Shown: positions 11,013 to 20,227 of the stretch, in pieces | Layout of the letters: every line of letters starts with the position of its first letter | How positions within the stretch are numbered: the first letter of the stretch is position 1 | From: Saccharomycopsis crataegensis | Taxonomy: Eukaryota; Ascomycota; Saccharomycetes; Ascoideales; Saccharomycopsidaceae | Direction of reading: 5' to 3' | DNA: 64,000 nucleotides | Assembly (NCBI RefSeq): GCF_037102585.1 | Contig: NW_027043820.1 | Location: 1,646,501-1,710,500, forward strand | The notes under the pieces: model-generated | Seen by the model: only the letters and a program-made list of their open reading frames with translations | Database searches by the model: none | What the model was told of the DNA's origin: nothing | Translations under genes and position numbers: made by a program

Positions 11013-12539
11013 ATGAAACTTAAAGGCATCATTTCTGAGAACACGTTTAAACCAAGGCATATGGCCTCCAGTGCTAGAAGAACTGCTTTAATTACTCTCA
11101 AATCTTCGTATGCCAATATACTTTTATTGGTGGTACCGTTCGCGTTGGCATCCAATAACGTTGGCTGGCCTTCATTAGCAGTGTTCATTTTAAACTTTGT
11201 GGCTATTGTTCCATTGGCCGCCTGTCTATGTTTTGCTACTGAAGAACTTGCCGAACATTTAGGAGACAATCTCGGGGCCTTCCTCAATGCGTCTTTCGGT
11301 AATTCTGTCGAGTTGATCACTGCTATCATTGCTTTGAAACAAGGGCAAATCAGAGTGGTGCAAACCTCGATGTTGGGTAGTGTGATTTCTAACTCGTTGT
11401 TGGTTTTGGGTTGTTGTTTTGTTGCTGGTGGGTATAATCGTTTCAAACAAACATTCAACATTACTGCGGCTCAAACATTGAGCTCCCTTTTAATTCTTTC
11501 AACTTCATCCCTAATGATTCCTGCCGCGTTACATTCCTCGATTGCCAGCAGTTTGAGTAAGACCGAAACCGATACCATCACCCCAGAAAACCCTGGCAGC
11601 AGAATCCTTAAATTATCCAGAGGTACCGCGATAATTTTGCTTTTGATGTATTTGTTTTATCTTTTCTTCCAAATGAAGACCCACAAAACGTTATTTGAAG
11701 CCGAAGTTACCCCAGCCGACGTTTTGGAACAAAACCAAATCACCGAGAAAGTAGAGCTGGAGCAAATCGTCCAGGAAAAAGCGTCGACCATCGAAGACTC
11801 TCGTGAAGAATCTAATACTTCAACCAACGACGGTGTTTTCCAAGGTGCTAAAGCCAGCGTAACAAACACTAGCGAGCTTCAAAAATCCGGCACCGGTCTC
11901 CACCTGAAGATTTTGAAGAGTCGTAAAGGTACCTTATTCTCTGTGGCTGCCAACTTGGAAGAGGAGCATCTTTCTATCCTTGCGTCTCTTGTGGTGTTGG
12001 TCATCATTACAGTTTTGGTGGCTTTTTGTGCTGATTATATGGTTGGGTCTATTGATGATTTAGTTGAAACTTCGGGAATGACAAAAACTTTTGTTGGGTT
12101 GGTTCTTTTGCCTAGTAAGTGACTTTTTAATCTTTTTTTTTTTTTTTTATTATTATTATTATTATAACCTATATTCTTTTTACTAACTTTGTTTTTTTTT
12201 TTAGTCAGTGGTAATGCTGCCGAGCATGTCACTTCCGTGGTGGTTGCCACTAAAAACAAGATGGACTTGGCGATTGGGGTTGCTATTGGTAGTTCGACCC
12301 AAATTGCGTTATTCGTCACTCCACTTTTGGTGCTTATTGGTTGGTGGATTGGTGAGTCAATGAGTTTGCTCTTCACCACTTTTGAATGTTGTACCATGTT
12401 CATTACCATCTTTATTACCAATTCCATGATTGCCGATGGGGAAAGTAACTATTTGGAAGGGGTTATGTTGATCAGTGCCTACGTGATCATTGCAGTTGCG
12501 TTTTTCTTTTTCCCTGATTCTGCCACTGGTTTAAGCTGA
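11013..12539 (+). CDS. VCX1: Vacuolar Ca2+/H+ exchanger (CAX family), one intron
   Basis: Exons 11013-12114 and 12205-12539 join into 478 residues. The protein exchanges cytosolic Ca2+ for vacuolar H+. The two family signature repeats are present: [17 protein letters not shown] near residue 97 and [20 protein letters not shown] near 369. The second is complete only if the intron is removed, which turns the donor-side AGT codon into ATC (LLPI-SGNAAEH). About ten hydrophobic segments surround an acidic cytosolic loop (near 245-285). The ATG at 11013 is the first in frame. It is transcribed divergently from PDA1. Only the assignment to VCX1 rather than another CAX paralogue is inferred. Confidence 0.93.
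12115..12204 (+). other. VCX1: VCX1 intron (90 nt)
   Basis: Donor GTAAGT at 12115-12120, branch point TACTAAC at 12181-12187, acceptor TTAG ending at 12204. The intron is T-rich and contains in-frame stops. Splicing restores the conserved second exchanger motif. Confidence 0.93.
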
Positions 12540-14169
12540 TGTGTTTTAATATGTGTGATGAATCTCCTTTTATTATTAATCATTTAGATTTTTTCATTTT
12601 TCCAAATTTTTTTTTTCTTTGTAGTTTCATTTCTACCTTGTTGACACCCCTAATTTGTTTTATTACTTTTTAATATTTTTTTTTTGTATAGATTGATTGT
12701 GCTTGAAAGCATTTTATTATTCATTAGAGCAGCTGCTTTTGACTTCTTTTTGCGTGAGATTATCGAGGTTGAGGGAGCATCGGTTTGCTTTTTTTTTTTT
12801 TCTCTTTGCTTAGTTTTCTCTATAGATAAGAAATATCGAGACATTGTCTCTCCTTGTTTTATTGTTTTAATCAGAAAGTTATGATGTGATGACTAATGTA
12901 GATGGATAGCTGGATGTTGGAAATCTCATGACGTACACATATGTATGGTATGTATACGGCAGATATGGGAGGGAGATTGCGGTGTGTGTTGTAGATACAC
13001 ATTTGTGATATTATATGTCTAGCCTCTGATACAACAGCAAGCACGCAAGCAAGCAAGCGAGCAGACAGGCAGTAAAGAGTTCAAAGAACATATCATGGCA
13101 TGAGACCATATATATCGACGATGGCAGAAAGCTCCAGGGAACTGGCGGGATCGGAAAAATGCCGCTAAGAAGCGAAGTTTTTGACAGTGGTGAAAAAAAC
13201 AAAAAAAAAAAAAAAGATTATCGGTGGTCCCAAAGCAGCACAGGAAAACTTTTCTGGCCGATTTGATGTGGAGCAGAGAGAGAGTCTTAGTATTGGGGGG
13301 TAAATAATACAGAGTACAGTAGCAGCAAGTAAACTGGTAATGATACTACTGCACAGAGATAACCTTCTTTTTTGTTTTGCTTCTCTCTCTCTGTGTCGCA
13401 ACAATCACCAAGGTTGACGTTGAATGTGGTTAAAAGATTACGATATATCTAATGTACTTAATTCTAATCAATTGTATAGCAAAAAACCTTTTTTTTTTTT
13501 TCTCTGTCTCTGCCTGTATTGACAATAGGTGGTTATTACTCATACATCGGGTGACAATGGCGTATATATCTTGTAGAAGAACAAGGATCTCAGGCATCCA
13601 TCCTCTCTAACAATGTTGATTAATCAAAAATCGCCTTCAATTCAAATCATTTCGGATCTGATGGTGATGTGCAAATATTTTGTCTGCACGGGAATTGGAC
13701 ATCCGCAAGCTATTTTTTTTTTCCCAATGCAAGACCCTTGTCGACAATTATATTTTGAATGGAAGAGGAAAGAAAGAAAGAAAGGAAGAAAGAAGATACA
13801 AAATAGAATATGAGGAATGGAAGGGCAAAGGGCAAAGGGCACATTTCGGCAAGTATTAGAAGACACTAGTGTACAGAATATCCTCCTCCCTCCCCCCCTC
13901 CAATTGCCCGCAACGGAATGGATCCATCTCCTTGGGTGTGGGAAGCGCAAGCAGCAAAAAAAAAAAAACTTTCATCGGTTTGCGCATGCACGGAAGATGG
14001 GGCATCTTTCATTCTTTCATTCTTTCATTCTCTGAGTAACAAATATACAACATAAATACCGGCAGTCTTCCCTCGATGTTAATTCGGTTCTTTGGCATTT
14101 TTCTCTTGTCGTTCTGGTTTAATTGAATTTCTCTGGATAAACATTATCTATAATATACACCCAAACACA

Positions 14170-14171
<2 letters not shown>

Positions 14172-14202
<31 letters not shown>
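14172..14202. repeat. (CT)n microsatellite
   Basis: An uninterrupted CT dinucleotide run in the leader of the ECM13-like gene, about 145 bp before its ATG. Confidence 0.95.
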
Positions 14203-14207
<5 letters not shown>

Positions 14208-14238
14208 TTGCCGGTTAACATTATTACCGTCTTATTTA

Positions 14239-14240
<2 letters not shown>

Positions 14241-14272
<32 letters not shown>
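14241..14272. repeat. (CA)n microsatellite followed by TA
   Basis: Sixteen CA units followed by a short TA run, about 75 bp before the ATG at 14347. Together with the CT array it makes the leader length likely to vary between strains. Confidence 0.95.
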
Positions 14273-14280
<8 letters not shown>

Positions 14281-14346
14281 AACACAATTAATTACCCCGG
14301 ATCACCAATCTCCTCTTCTAAATAATATTTTATACAATCAATCACC

Positions 14347-15291
14347 ATGTCCGATTTCTCGATCTCCCAAGCATATTTGCTTGCAAACAAAGCACAAATA
14401 AAACTTCAAAGAGAAGCCCAAAAACCTGACTTGAGCTTACGTCATTTGTTGTCACACGCCCACTTGTTAGATAACATCATTGCCCATTTGTCAGACGTCA
14501 GAGATGGCACAGTCACCGACGGAGAACCAATAGCCGACAACACCAACTCCACCACCATCACCAACATCCAAGATTACACCAGCGTCTATGAAGACGATTC
14601 CGATGAAGATACCGAAATCATCGCTCCCATCGATTCCGATTCCGATAGCGACATCGACGATGACGATAACAGTTACATCGACTATTACCGCCACAAAGAC
14701 GCCTCTTATACAACAACCACCGGCCGCCACGGGGAAATCTTCTACAATGTTTCCGAAGTCAGTGAAAATTACCAAGATGCTTGCCGCCATTCGGTTCACG
14801 ACATCACCACCGAAACCGTGTTGGTGGATTCCGATGACTCTGATCTTTCCGATAACTCTGACTTTTCTTATGAAGATTATGACGAAGAGCTCGACACCTC
14901 TCCTCATGAAGATGATGGTGACGATGCCGAAGACGATGAAGAAGACATTTACGAATTCAATTACGTCACCAGCTCTGACCGTCACAATTTCTTCAAGAAG
15001 ATCTCCTCCTCCTCCTCTACAAGTTACAAATACCCAAGGCTAGTGAAGACTGGCGAATCTTTATTGGATAACGCTACCGAAGATTCCAATACCACCGACG
15101 ATGAAATTGACATAACCGAGTTGTCCATCTCCAATACATCATCAGGTAATTATACCTACACGCCATCAATCACATCCAACAACAACAACAATAATTTACA
15201 ATACAAGATTCCAAAGTCGTTTGGTACTAATGATCGAATAATATTGAGCAATCAGACTTCCAATGCTACCCCAACCGAACTCAATTGCTAA
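14347..15291 (+). CDS. Acidic protein with an Ecm13/YJR115W-like N-terminus
   Basis: 314 residues. The first 50 residues (SISQAYLLANKAQIKLQREA, then LRHLLSHAHLLDNIIAHL) form two predicted helices with the pattern I associate with the small fungal Ecm13/YJR115W family, whose role is poorly known. The rest is strongly acidic and disordered, with Asp/Glu/Ser runs, Tyr and Thr clusters and an Asn stretch near the C-terminus. The ATG lies in a good context (CACCATGTCC). The family assignment rests on remembered pattern only. No enzymatic function is proposed. Confidence 0.55.
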   Translation: MSDFSISQAYLLANKAQIKLQREAQKPDLSLRHLLSHAHLLDNIIAHLSDVRDGTVTDGEPIADNTNSTTITNIQDYTSVYEDDSDEDTEIIAPIDSDSDSDIDDDDNSYIDYYRHKDASYTTTTGRHGEIFYNVSEVSENYQDACRHSVHDITTETVLVDSDDSDLSDNSDFSYEDYDEELDTSPHEDDGDDAEDDEEDIYEFNYVTSSDRHNFFKKISSSSSTSYKYPRLVKTGESLLDNATEDSNTTDDEIDITELSISNTSSGNYTYTPSITSNNNNNNLQYKIPKSFGTNDRIILSNQTSNATPTELNC

Positions 15292-17611
15292 CCGAAAAGT
15301 TTCATTTTCTTTTCTTTTATCCTGTACTATATATATTATGATCGACTAATGCCAGTTCTTTTGATAACCTAAATTTTGCATTTTTCTTTTCTCTGCTGCT
15401 GGTTGCGAGACAACCTATTGATTCATTCGCTAACAACCTTTGTGTGTATTATCAACCTATATTCTAGCCCCTTCTTTTTTTTTTTGTGCATTGCTTCGTT
15501 ACCCCTAATTTCATTTCAGTATTATATTTTGGTATCTAGTGAGTTATTTAACTAGCTCTCTGAATACACACTATTTTGTGTGTTTCTTTTTTCCTTTTCA
15601 TATGTCCTCTGGTTTATCCCGGGATTGTATAATATAATATCCTTTATCTATTAATCTATCATGAGATGTAAAATGAAAAAACAAAAAAAAATATCCTGAT
15701 ACATATGATTAATTTAATTTTAATTTTCACTTATGACTGGTTGCTAATAGGATATCGTTAGTTCACATCTTGATCACATCTTGATCACATCTTGATCCCA
15801 CCAGCACGATGATCATCTCTTTAATTTTTTTTTTTTTTTTGTACATATATGTACTGTCATCTTAAAAACCAGCCGCATTACAACAAGTGAAACAAAATAT
15901 ATACATTGTTTTACCCTTACTATAGTAATCACATTTGCCAGACATTGTTTGTTACCTGATACTCTACAATATTATCCACCAGTTTAAATTTTGCCTGCCT
16001 CAGTATTGAGTTTGTGTGAAAGGCAAACCTGCGTTTTTTTTTTTCTGTTCTTTGCTGACCTCAATTAGTGTGGAGTGCATATACTTTCAGCAGCAATCCC
16101 CAAGAAAGAGGAAATATATCTTACCGATTGTTTTCTTCTTTTTTTCTTCTTATCAATTTTTTTTTTTTTTTGATATCTAATGCCAAGTCATAGATTTTAT
16201 CAGCAATCTTGATTCCTCCTATTTCTGTATATACATTTTGTTCTGCATGTTCGATCCTAGAAGTTTAACTAAAAAAACTTGCTTATTGAACTGACTAAAT
16301 GACTACGATGATTGCTATTATCTTCTAATGTAACCTTAATTTTATTATTGCCAATCAGAAATCAAAAAAAAAAAAATATGAATGAATAAAAGGTGTCCCA
16401 AGTCAGAAAGGAGATTGGTGATTTCGAGATGGATGTCAATTTCCCTTTATGGTTTCATTAGACGTAGCGAAAAACAAAAACAAAAAGCAAACAAACTTTG
16501 AAGTAAAGGGATGCTAAGAATTTAGCTTATTTCAAAAAAACCCAGTACTATAGTGTTGTTGTTGTTGACGATTGGATCACAAAAGGCAAGAGCAAATAAA
16601 TCCATGTGCTCATCACATGGTAACAAAGGATTGTTTGGTTCATCATCACAATTGATTAAATTATCTTTGTTGTTGTTGCAAGAAGTCACTATTCTTATAT
16701 GTGACGTGAGCAATACTATTCCATCCTGCTATCAGTACAACAGGAGATGTCAGTAAAGAAGCGGCACAGAGATGAAGTAATTGGATATGTATTGACATGG
16801 TACGTAATATTAACTAAAAGTTTTCTAGTGGTGAATTCTATCGACTACTAGTGAATTGCTAAACAATAGCATCATCATCGTTGAATTTTTTTTTTCCTCC
16901 CCTCTCTCCAGAACACAACCTTATATGATAAATCTAACATTAACAGATAGATATGTTTCACCCCCAAAATATTGCTTTCTTTGGTTATATCCAGTGCATA
17001 CTTTGCAGTATAAAGGCTCTTCTCTATTTATCTTTCGTATAATTCCTTCCAAAAGATCTCAAGAGAACAACAACAATACCTACCAAGCACTAAAAGAAAT
17101 CAATAGCGAAGCTTATTTTTGTATTACGTCAATAATAAAAAAAAAGAGGACCTGGGGTACAATACAATTGTGTTTTTTTTAGCCAACCATATTCGAGGAG
17201 TTACTAATTATGTCAAAAAAATAAATAAATAACATTAACAACTCCGGTGATACGCATACATGCATCATCAATTACCACATTTTTTTATTTTTTTTATTAT
17301 TCTTTTTTGCCCCCACTTACTACTAGTTACAACAAAATACATAAGAGAATATTCATTTATTATTAATAATCGTCCTAATCGATAATAATAGCAACGAAAA
17401 TTACAATGCTTGTAAAGAAAACCAAATTGAAAAACCAAACAACAGCAACAACATATAAGATTAACCTGGTCAAAATGATACCATATTAAAAACAAAAGCA
17501 GCAGATCGCCAAGCAGACAGATATAACAACTGATAACCAGTTATGAGCAGCTTTCAGCATATGATTTCTTTTTTTTTATGGGGAAAGTCATTAATATGGT
17601 TGGTGCTTTAT
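15292..17611. other. Gene-poor 2.3 kb region
   Basis: AT-rich with long T and A runs. It contains an 11-bp triple repeat (15764-15796) and a stretch near 16980-17110 that looks like a promoter and leader (TATAAA at about 17010, then a CT-rich and an A-rich segment) but leads only to a five-codon frame at 17210. A B-box-like GTTCGATCC near 16251 has no tRNA fold around it. No gene is supported. Confidence 0.4.
15764..15796. repeat. Three tandem copies of an 11-bp unit
   Basis: CACATCTTGAT is repeated three times without mismatch. Confidence 0.9.
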
Positions 17612-17698
17612 TTATTTGCCACAAGTGCAACCTTCGCACTTTTCTTTGTCAGATTCATCACACTCTGGGGCCTTGTAAGCGACGAATTGGAATTGCAT
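17612..17698 (-). CDS. 28-residue Cys-containing peptide, metallothionein-like
   Basis: ATG at 17698, TAA at 17612-17614. The peptide begins MQFQFVAYKAPECDESDK and ends EKCEGCTCGK, with four Cys (13, 21, 24, 26) in C-x7-C-x2-C-x-C and a C-terminal CxCGK. Short Cys-Lys peptides with CxC motifs and a hydrophobic-aromatic N-terminus are typical of small yeast copper metallothioneins such as Candida Cup1 (about 33 residues). Codon use is biased (AAG, GGT, TTC, GTC), as in highly expressed genes. It would bind Cu(I) or Cd(II) in the cytosol. Four Cys is few for the family, so the metal stoichiometry is uncertain. Upstream on minus is a TA-rich segment (about 17740-17770). It stands alone in a gene-poor stretch, where such a short frame is easily missed. 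Confidence 0.6.
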   Translation of the reverse strand: MQFQFVAYKAPECDESDKEKCEGCTCGK

Positions 17699-18464
17699 TT
17701 TGGAAGGGGGGTTAAGATAATATAGTAGTTATAAGAAAAGATATAAATATATATATATATATATATAATATAAGGGAAAGAAAATATGAACAGCAAATGA
17801 TACAACTGGGGGAACAGCGCAGGTATTTATAGTTTTTTTTTGTTTTTCGAGAATGACTACACGATTGGCGCAAAAAGGGAACTCAACAGAGAGCTTGATG
17901 TACCATAGATGGAAAAGATAGGGGTACGGGAGAGAGACAAACCCCCAACAACGCAGAAACCGAGTCAGACTAGTGTGATGGTGCGCGGCATATACAATAG
18001 TTAATGGTAGATCATGGTAATTATTGACCAGGGGTAGCGGTAGGGGTGGGCAAATCATCTGGCGGTAATTACTAATGCTGTGATATGTGCATAACAACAC
18101 ATCAGTCACATGGTCTGAAGAAAATTGAAAAGAAAAAAAAACTTCCCGGAGCAACTTTTCTTTTGCGGCCAAACGGTTTTCCCCATGGCAATTTTTCCTT
18201 CCCGACGGCCAGAAAAATGGCACAGATTCCAGGGTTTTTCGATCCCATCGGGTAAAACAGGGCAGAAAAAAAAAAAAAAAGTAACATGTTCTACATCTCA
18301 TATATATATTTCAATATACCCTTCGTAAAAAAGAAAAAAAAAAAGATAAGCATATCAGTCAGTCACCAAATATATACTTCCTCTGTATACTATTCTGTAT
18401 CGTATCATATAGTGCACTCTTGGCAGGCACCTACCTCACGGCAACATTCATTTCATTTCATATC
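17699..18464. other. Intergenic: divergent promoters of the Cys-containing peptide and the F-box-like gene
   Basis: Contains an AT run (about 17748-17770) and several A runs. A 190-codon minus frame spans 17729-18301, but much of it is translated homopolymer and TA repeat with no recognisable domain, so I do not accept it. Confidence 0.45.
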
Positions 18465-19184
18465 ATGCCAAACACTTTCCCATCATTCACTTATCTCCCG
18501 TTGGAATTGCAATTATTGGTGATCGACTTCTCCGATACAAGAACTTGCACCCAATTATTGCAATCCAACCATGATCTCCGGGCAAAGACTGTCTACTGCT
18601 TGCAAAAATCAGTGTCCCACAAAATATCCCAAATGCACAACCAATTTCTCTTGTCGTTTTATTCACCAAACAACAAGGAATCATCCACAGAAAAATTTTA
18701 TTACCAGGCAGAAATCACCACCAGCCAAAACCTGGAGTCGCATGGCTTGCCCAACGTCTCGGTTAATTTGAAAGATTTGGTGCTCTCCAAAAACTTATTT
18801 GACAATTCTGAGAAAAAGGCAGTCATTGCTAATCGTCTCCAACAAACCCAAATGACCACCGATCAAATCCCATTATTAATTAATGAGGAATCCCCAACTT
18901 TCAAGGCAACGGTGTCCCTAGTATTGAAAAATAACCAGTCGTTATCCTCGAGAACCGCTTTATCCCAATTCTCCCAAAAATTTTACAAATCAAATAATAC
19001 CGGTTCACCAGTTGAAAAATCTACAAATTTCTACAAATTGCATTATACCCTTCACAAGCAAGGCACCGAACCCCCAAGGCACGAATACGACTTTGACTTG
19101 TTTGACAATTTCTTGTTTTCTATTAAATCCATTGATTTTAACTGCTGTTATATTTTGCATCAACTAGAAACCTTGGCATCGTAA
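18465..19184 (+). CDS. Small unknown protein with an F-box-like N-terminus
   Basis: 239 residues from the ATG at 18465; the frame is open further upstream but has no earlier ATG. Residues 8-34 (FTYLPLELQLLVIDFSDTRT) resemble the start of an F-box (LPxELxxxI), which would link it to SCF ubiquitin ligases through Skp1. The rest has mixed polarity with Asn/Ser/Lys-rich stretches and no repeat that I can identify as a substrate-binding domain. The F-box call is tentative; a yeast-specific orphan is equally possible. Confidence 0.6.
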   Translation: MPNTFPSFTYLPLELQLLVIDFSDTRTCTQLLQSNHDLRAKTVYCLQKSVSHKISQMHNQFLLSFYSPNNKESSTEKFYYQAEITTSQNLESHGLPNVSVNLKDLVLSKNLFDNSEKKAVIANRLQQTQMTTDQIPLLINEESPTFKATVSLVLKNNQSLSSRTALSQFSQKFYKSNNTGSPVEKSTNFYKLHYTLHKQGTEPPRHEYDFDLFDNFLFSIKSIDFNCCYILHQLETLAS

Positions 19185-19493
19185 AGGGTGATTGATGGAC
19201 GGACCCCTTGGAAAATCTTTTTTTTGCCATCCAATATTCTTCTTCAATTCGCTTCGCTTATATTTAATATTCCTTGTTCATGTATCAAAAAGTTTTTCAT
19301 CATTTTTTTCTTTTCTTTTCGTTTTTATGTTTCTGCTTACTCTAGATCTTCAGCTATCGTTTCATCTTCACGTACTTTTATATTATCAACAAACAAAAAA
19401 GGATTCCCATAACCGTAAAATAATAAATATTCAATCAAAAAAAAAGTAGCAGCGACATTTCATTCATTTCAATTTCATAAATCAAATAATTTC

Positions 19494-19922
19494 TTAAATA
19501 AATAGTTCAGGGAATTTCTGACTATATTTAACCAAAGCTTCTGCTGCTTTTTCATCTAAAGTTTTTTATGTTAATATCAATGAGGAACGCGACGCGTTAA
19601 ATAATAATATAAAAAAAAAAGATTGAAAATTCCCTAATTCATCAAAATGTCAATCTCCACACTTACTTATCAGGTCACCCATGGCAATACTGTCCAATAC
19701 TCTGACAGTTAGATCATCGCTCACTTTGGCACTGACTTCATAATATTGGCCCTCTTCCATTTGAATGTTTGGTGGCAATAAAAGCTTGGTTGATCCGTTA
19801 CTGTCAAATGCCACGCTCGAATCATGAGAATTCACCACTTGGGCTTTACCAATCATGCGAACCGCACGGTTCTTGTAAGACTCTAATAGGGTAGCATCAA
19901 CTCTAGGAATAACTTCTGCCAT
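19494..19922 (-). CDS. RFA3: Replication protein A 14 kDa subunit, one intron
   Basis: Exon 1 is 19922-19667, exon 2 is 19555-19494; together 105 residues. Unspliced, the frame stops after 90 residues with a nonsense tail (SKCGD). Splicing replaces this with NEKAAEALVKYSQKFPELFI, which matches the C-terminal helix of Rfa3 (S. cerevisiae ends CKKYPEIY). This helix forms the trimer interface with Rfa1 and Rfa2. The body is a single OB fold (PRVDATLLESYKNRAVRMIG ... VRVLDSIAMGDLI). RPA binds single-stranded DNA in replication, repair and recombination. It diverges from TAF1 across 305 bp. ACGCG motifs lie in the promoter and inside the intron, fitting the G1/S expression known for RFA genes. Confidence 0.88.
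19556..19666 (-). other. RFA3: RFA3 intron (111 nt)
   Basis: On minus: donor GTAAGT (19666-19661), branch TATTAAC (complement of GTTAATA near 19570-19576), acceptor TTTAG ending at 19556. It carries ACGCGACGCGT, two overlapping MCB-type cores, near 19587-19597. Confidence 0.85.
19587..19597. promoter_or_regulatory. RFA3: Two ACGCG (MCB-type) cores inside the RFA3 intron
   Basis: ACGCG at 19587-19591 is followed directly by ACGCGT at 19592-19597. ACGCGT is the MBF (Mbp1-Swi6) binding core that drives G1/S genes, including RFA genes in S. cerevisiae. Its location downstream of the start is unusual. Confidence 0.4.
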
Positions 19923-20022
19923 TTTCTTTTGTTATTTGCGTTATTTTTTTTTTTTTTGTTGTCGATATAATATGTCGAGGATATTATTTAAAATTGATTA
20001 ACCACAGCAAAATAAATTTCTA

Positions 20023-20030
20023 ACGCGCGC
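20023..20030. promoter_or_regulatory. ACGCGCGC motif in the RFA3-TAF1 promoter
   Basis: About 100 bp upstream of the RFA3 ATG. It contains ACGCG, the MBF core, in an alternating GC run. Its role in RFA3 expression is inferred. Confidence 0.35.
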
Positions 20031-20227
20031 GCTTTTTTTTTTTTTTTGGTATTGTAACACACCATCGCCCTCCTAACCAGAGGATTTTTTTTTTTTTTTT
20101 TCCACGAAAAACCGTACATATATCAAAATTTAACCATACACATACATGTATTGGGATACCCATCACTCGACGTCTCGTTTTTTCTCCCTTCCCCAATTTT
20201 TCCATCAACATCATCCCATAGACAAAG

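Larger units (their letters stand above)
12540..14346. other. Intergenic 1.8 kb region with microsatellites
   Basis: VCX1 terminates on the left and the ECM13-like gene starts on the right. The region includes short GCAA/GCAAGC-like repeats near 13035-13060, a C-rich patch near 13883-13903 (plausibly regulatory), three ATTCTTTC units near 14010-14030, and CT and CA arrays just before the next gene. Several 60-100 codon frames occur on both strands but share no motifs with known proteins. No further gene is supported. Confidence 0.45.

Noticed and set aside
13817-14035. 72-codon plus frame starting with ATG
   Set aside because: Its middle is a C-rich promoter-like tract, and its end reads a tandem ATTCTTTC repeat.
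16245-16260. B-box-like GTTCGATCC suggesting a tRNA
   Set aside because: No matching A box, acceptor stem or cloverleaf around it.
17729-18301. 190-codon minus-strand open frame
   Set aside because: It is largely translated T runs and TA repeats plus promoter sequence, with no domain, and it covers the upstream region of the Cys-peptide gene.
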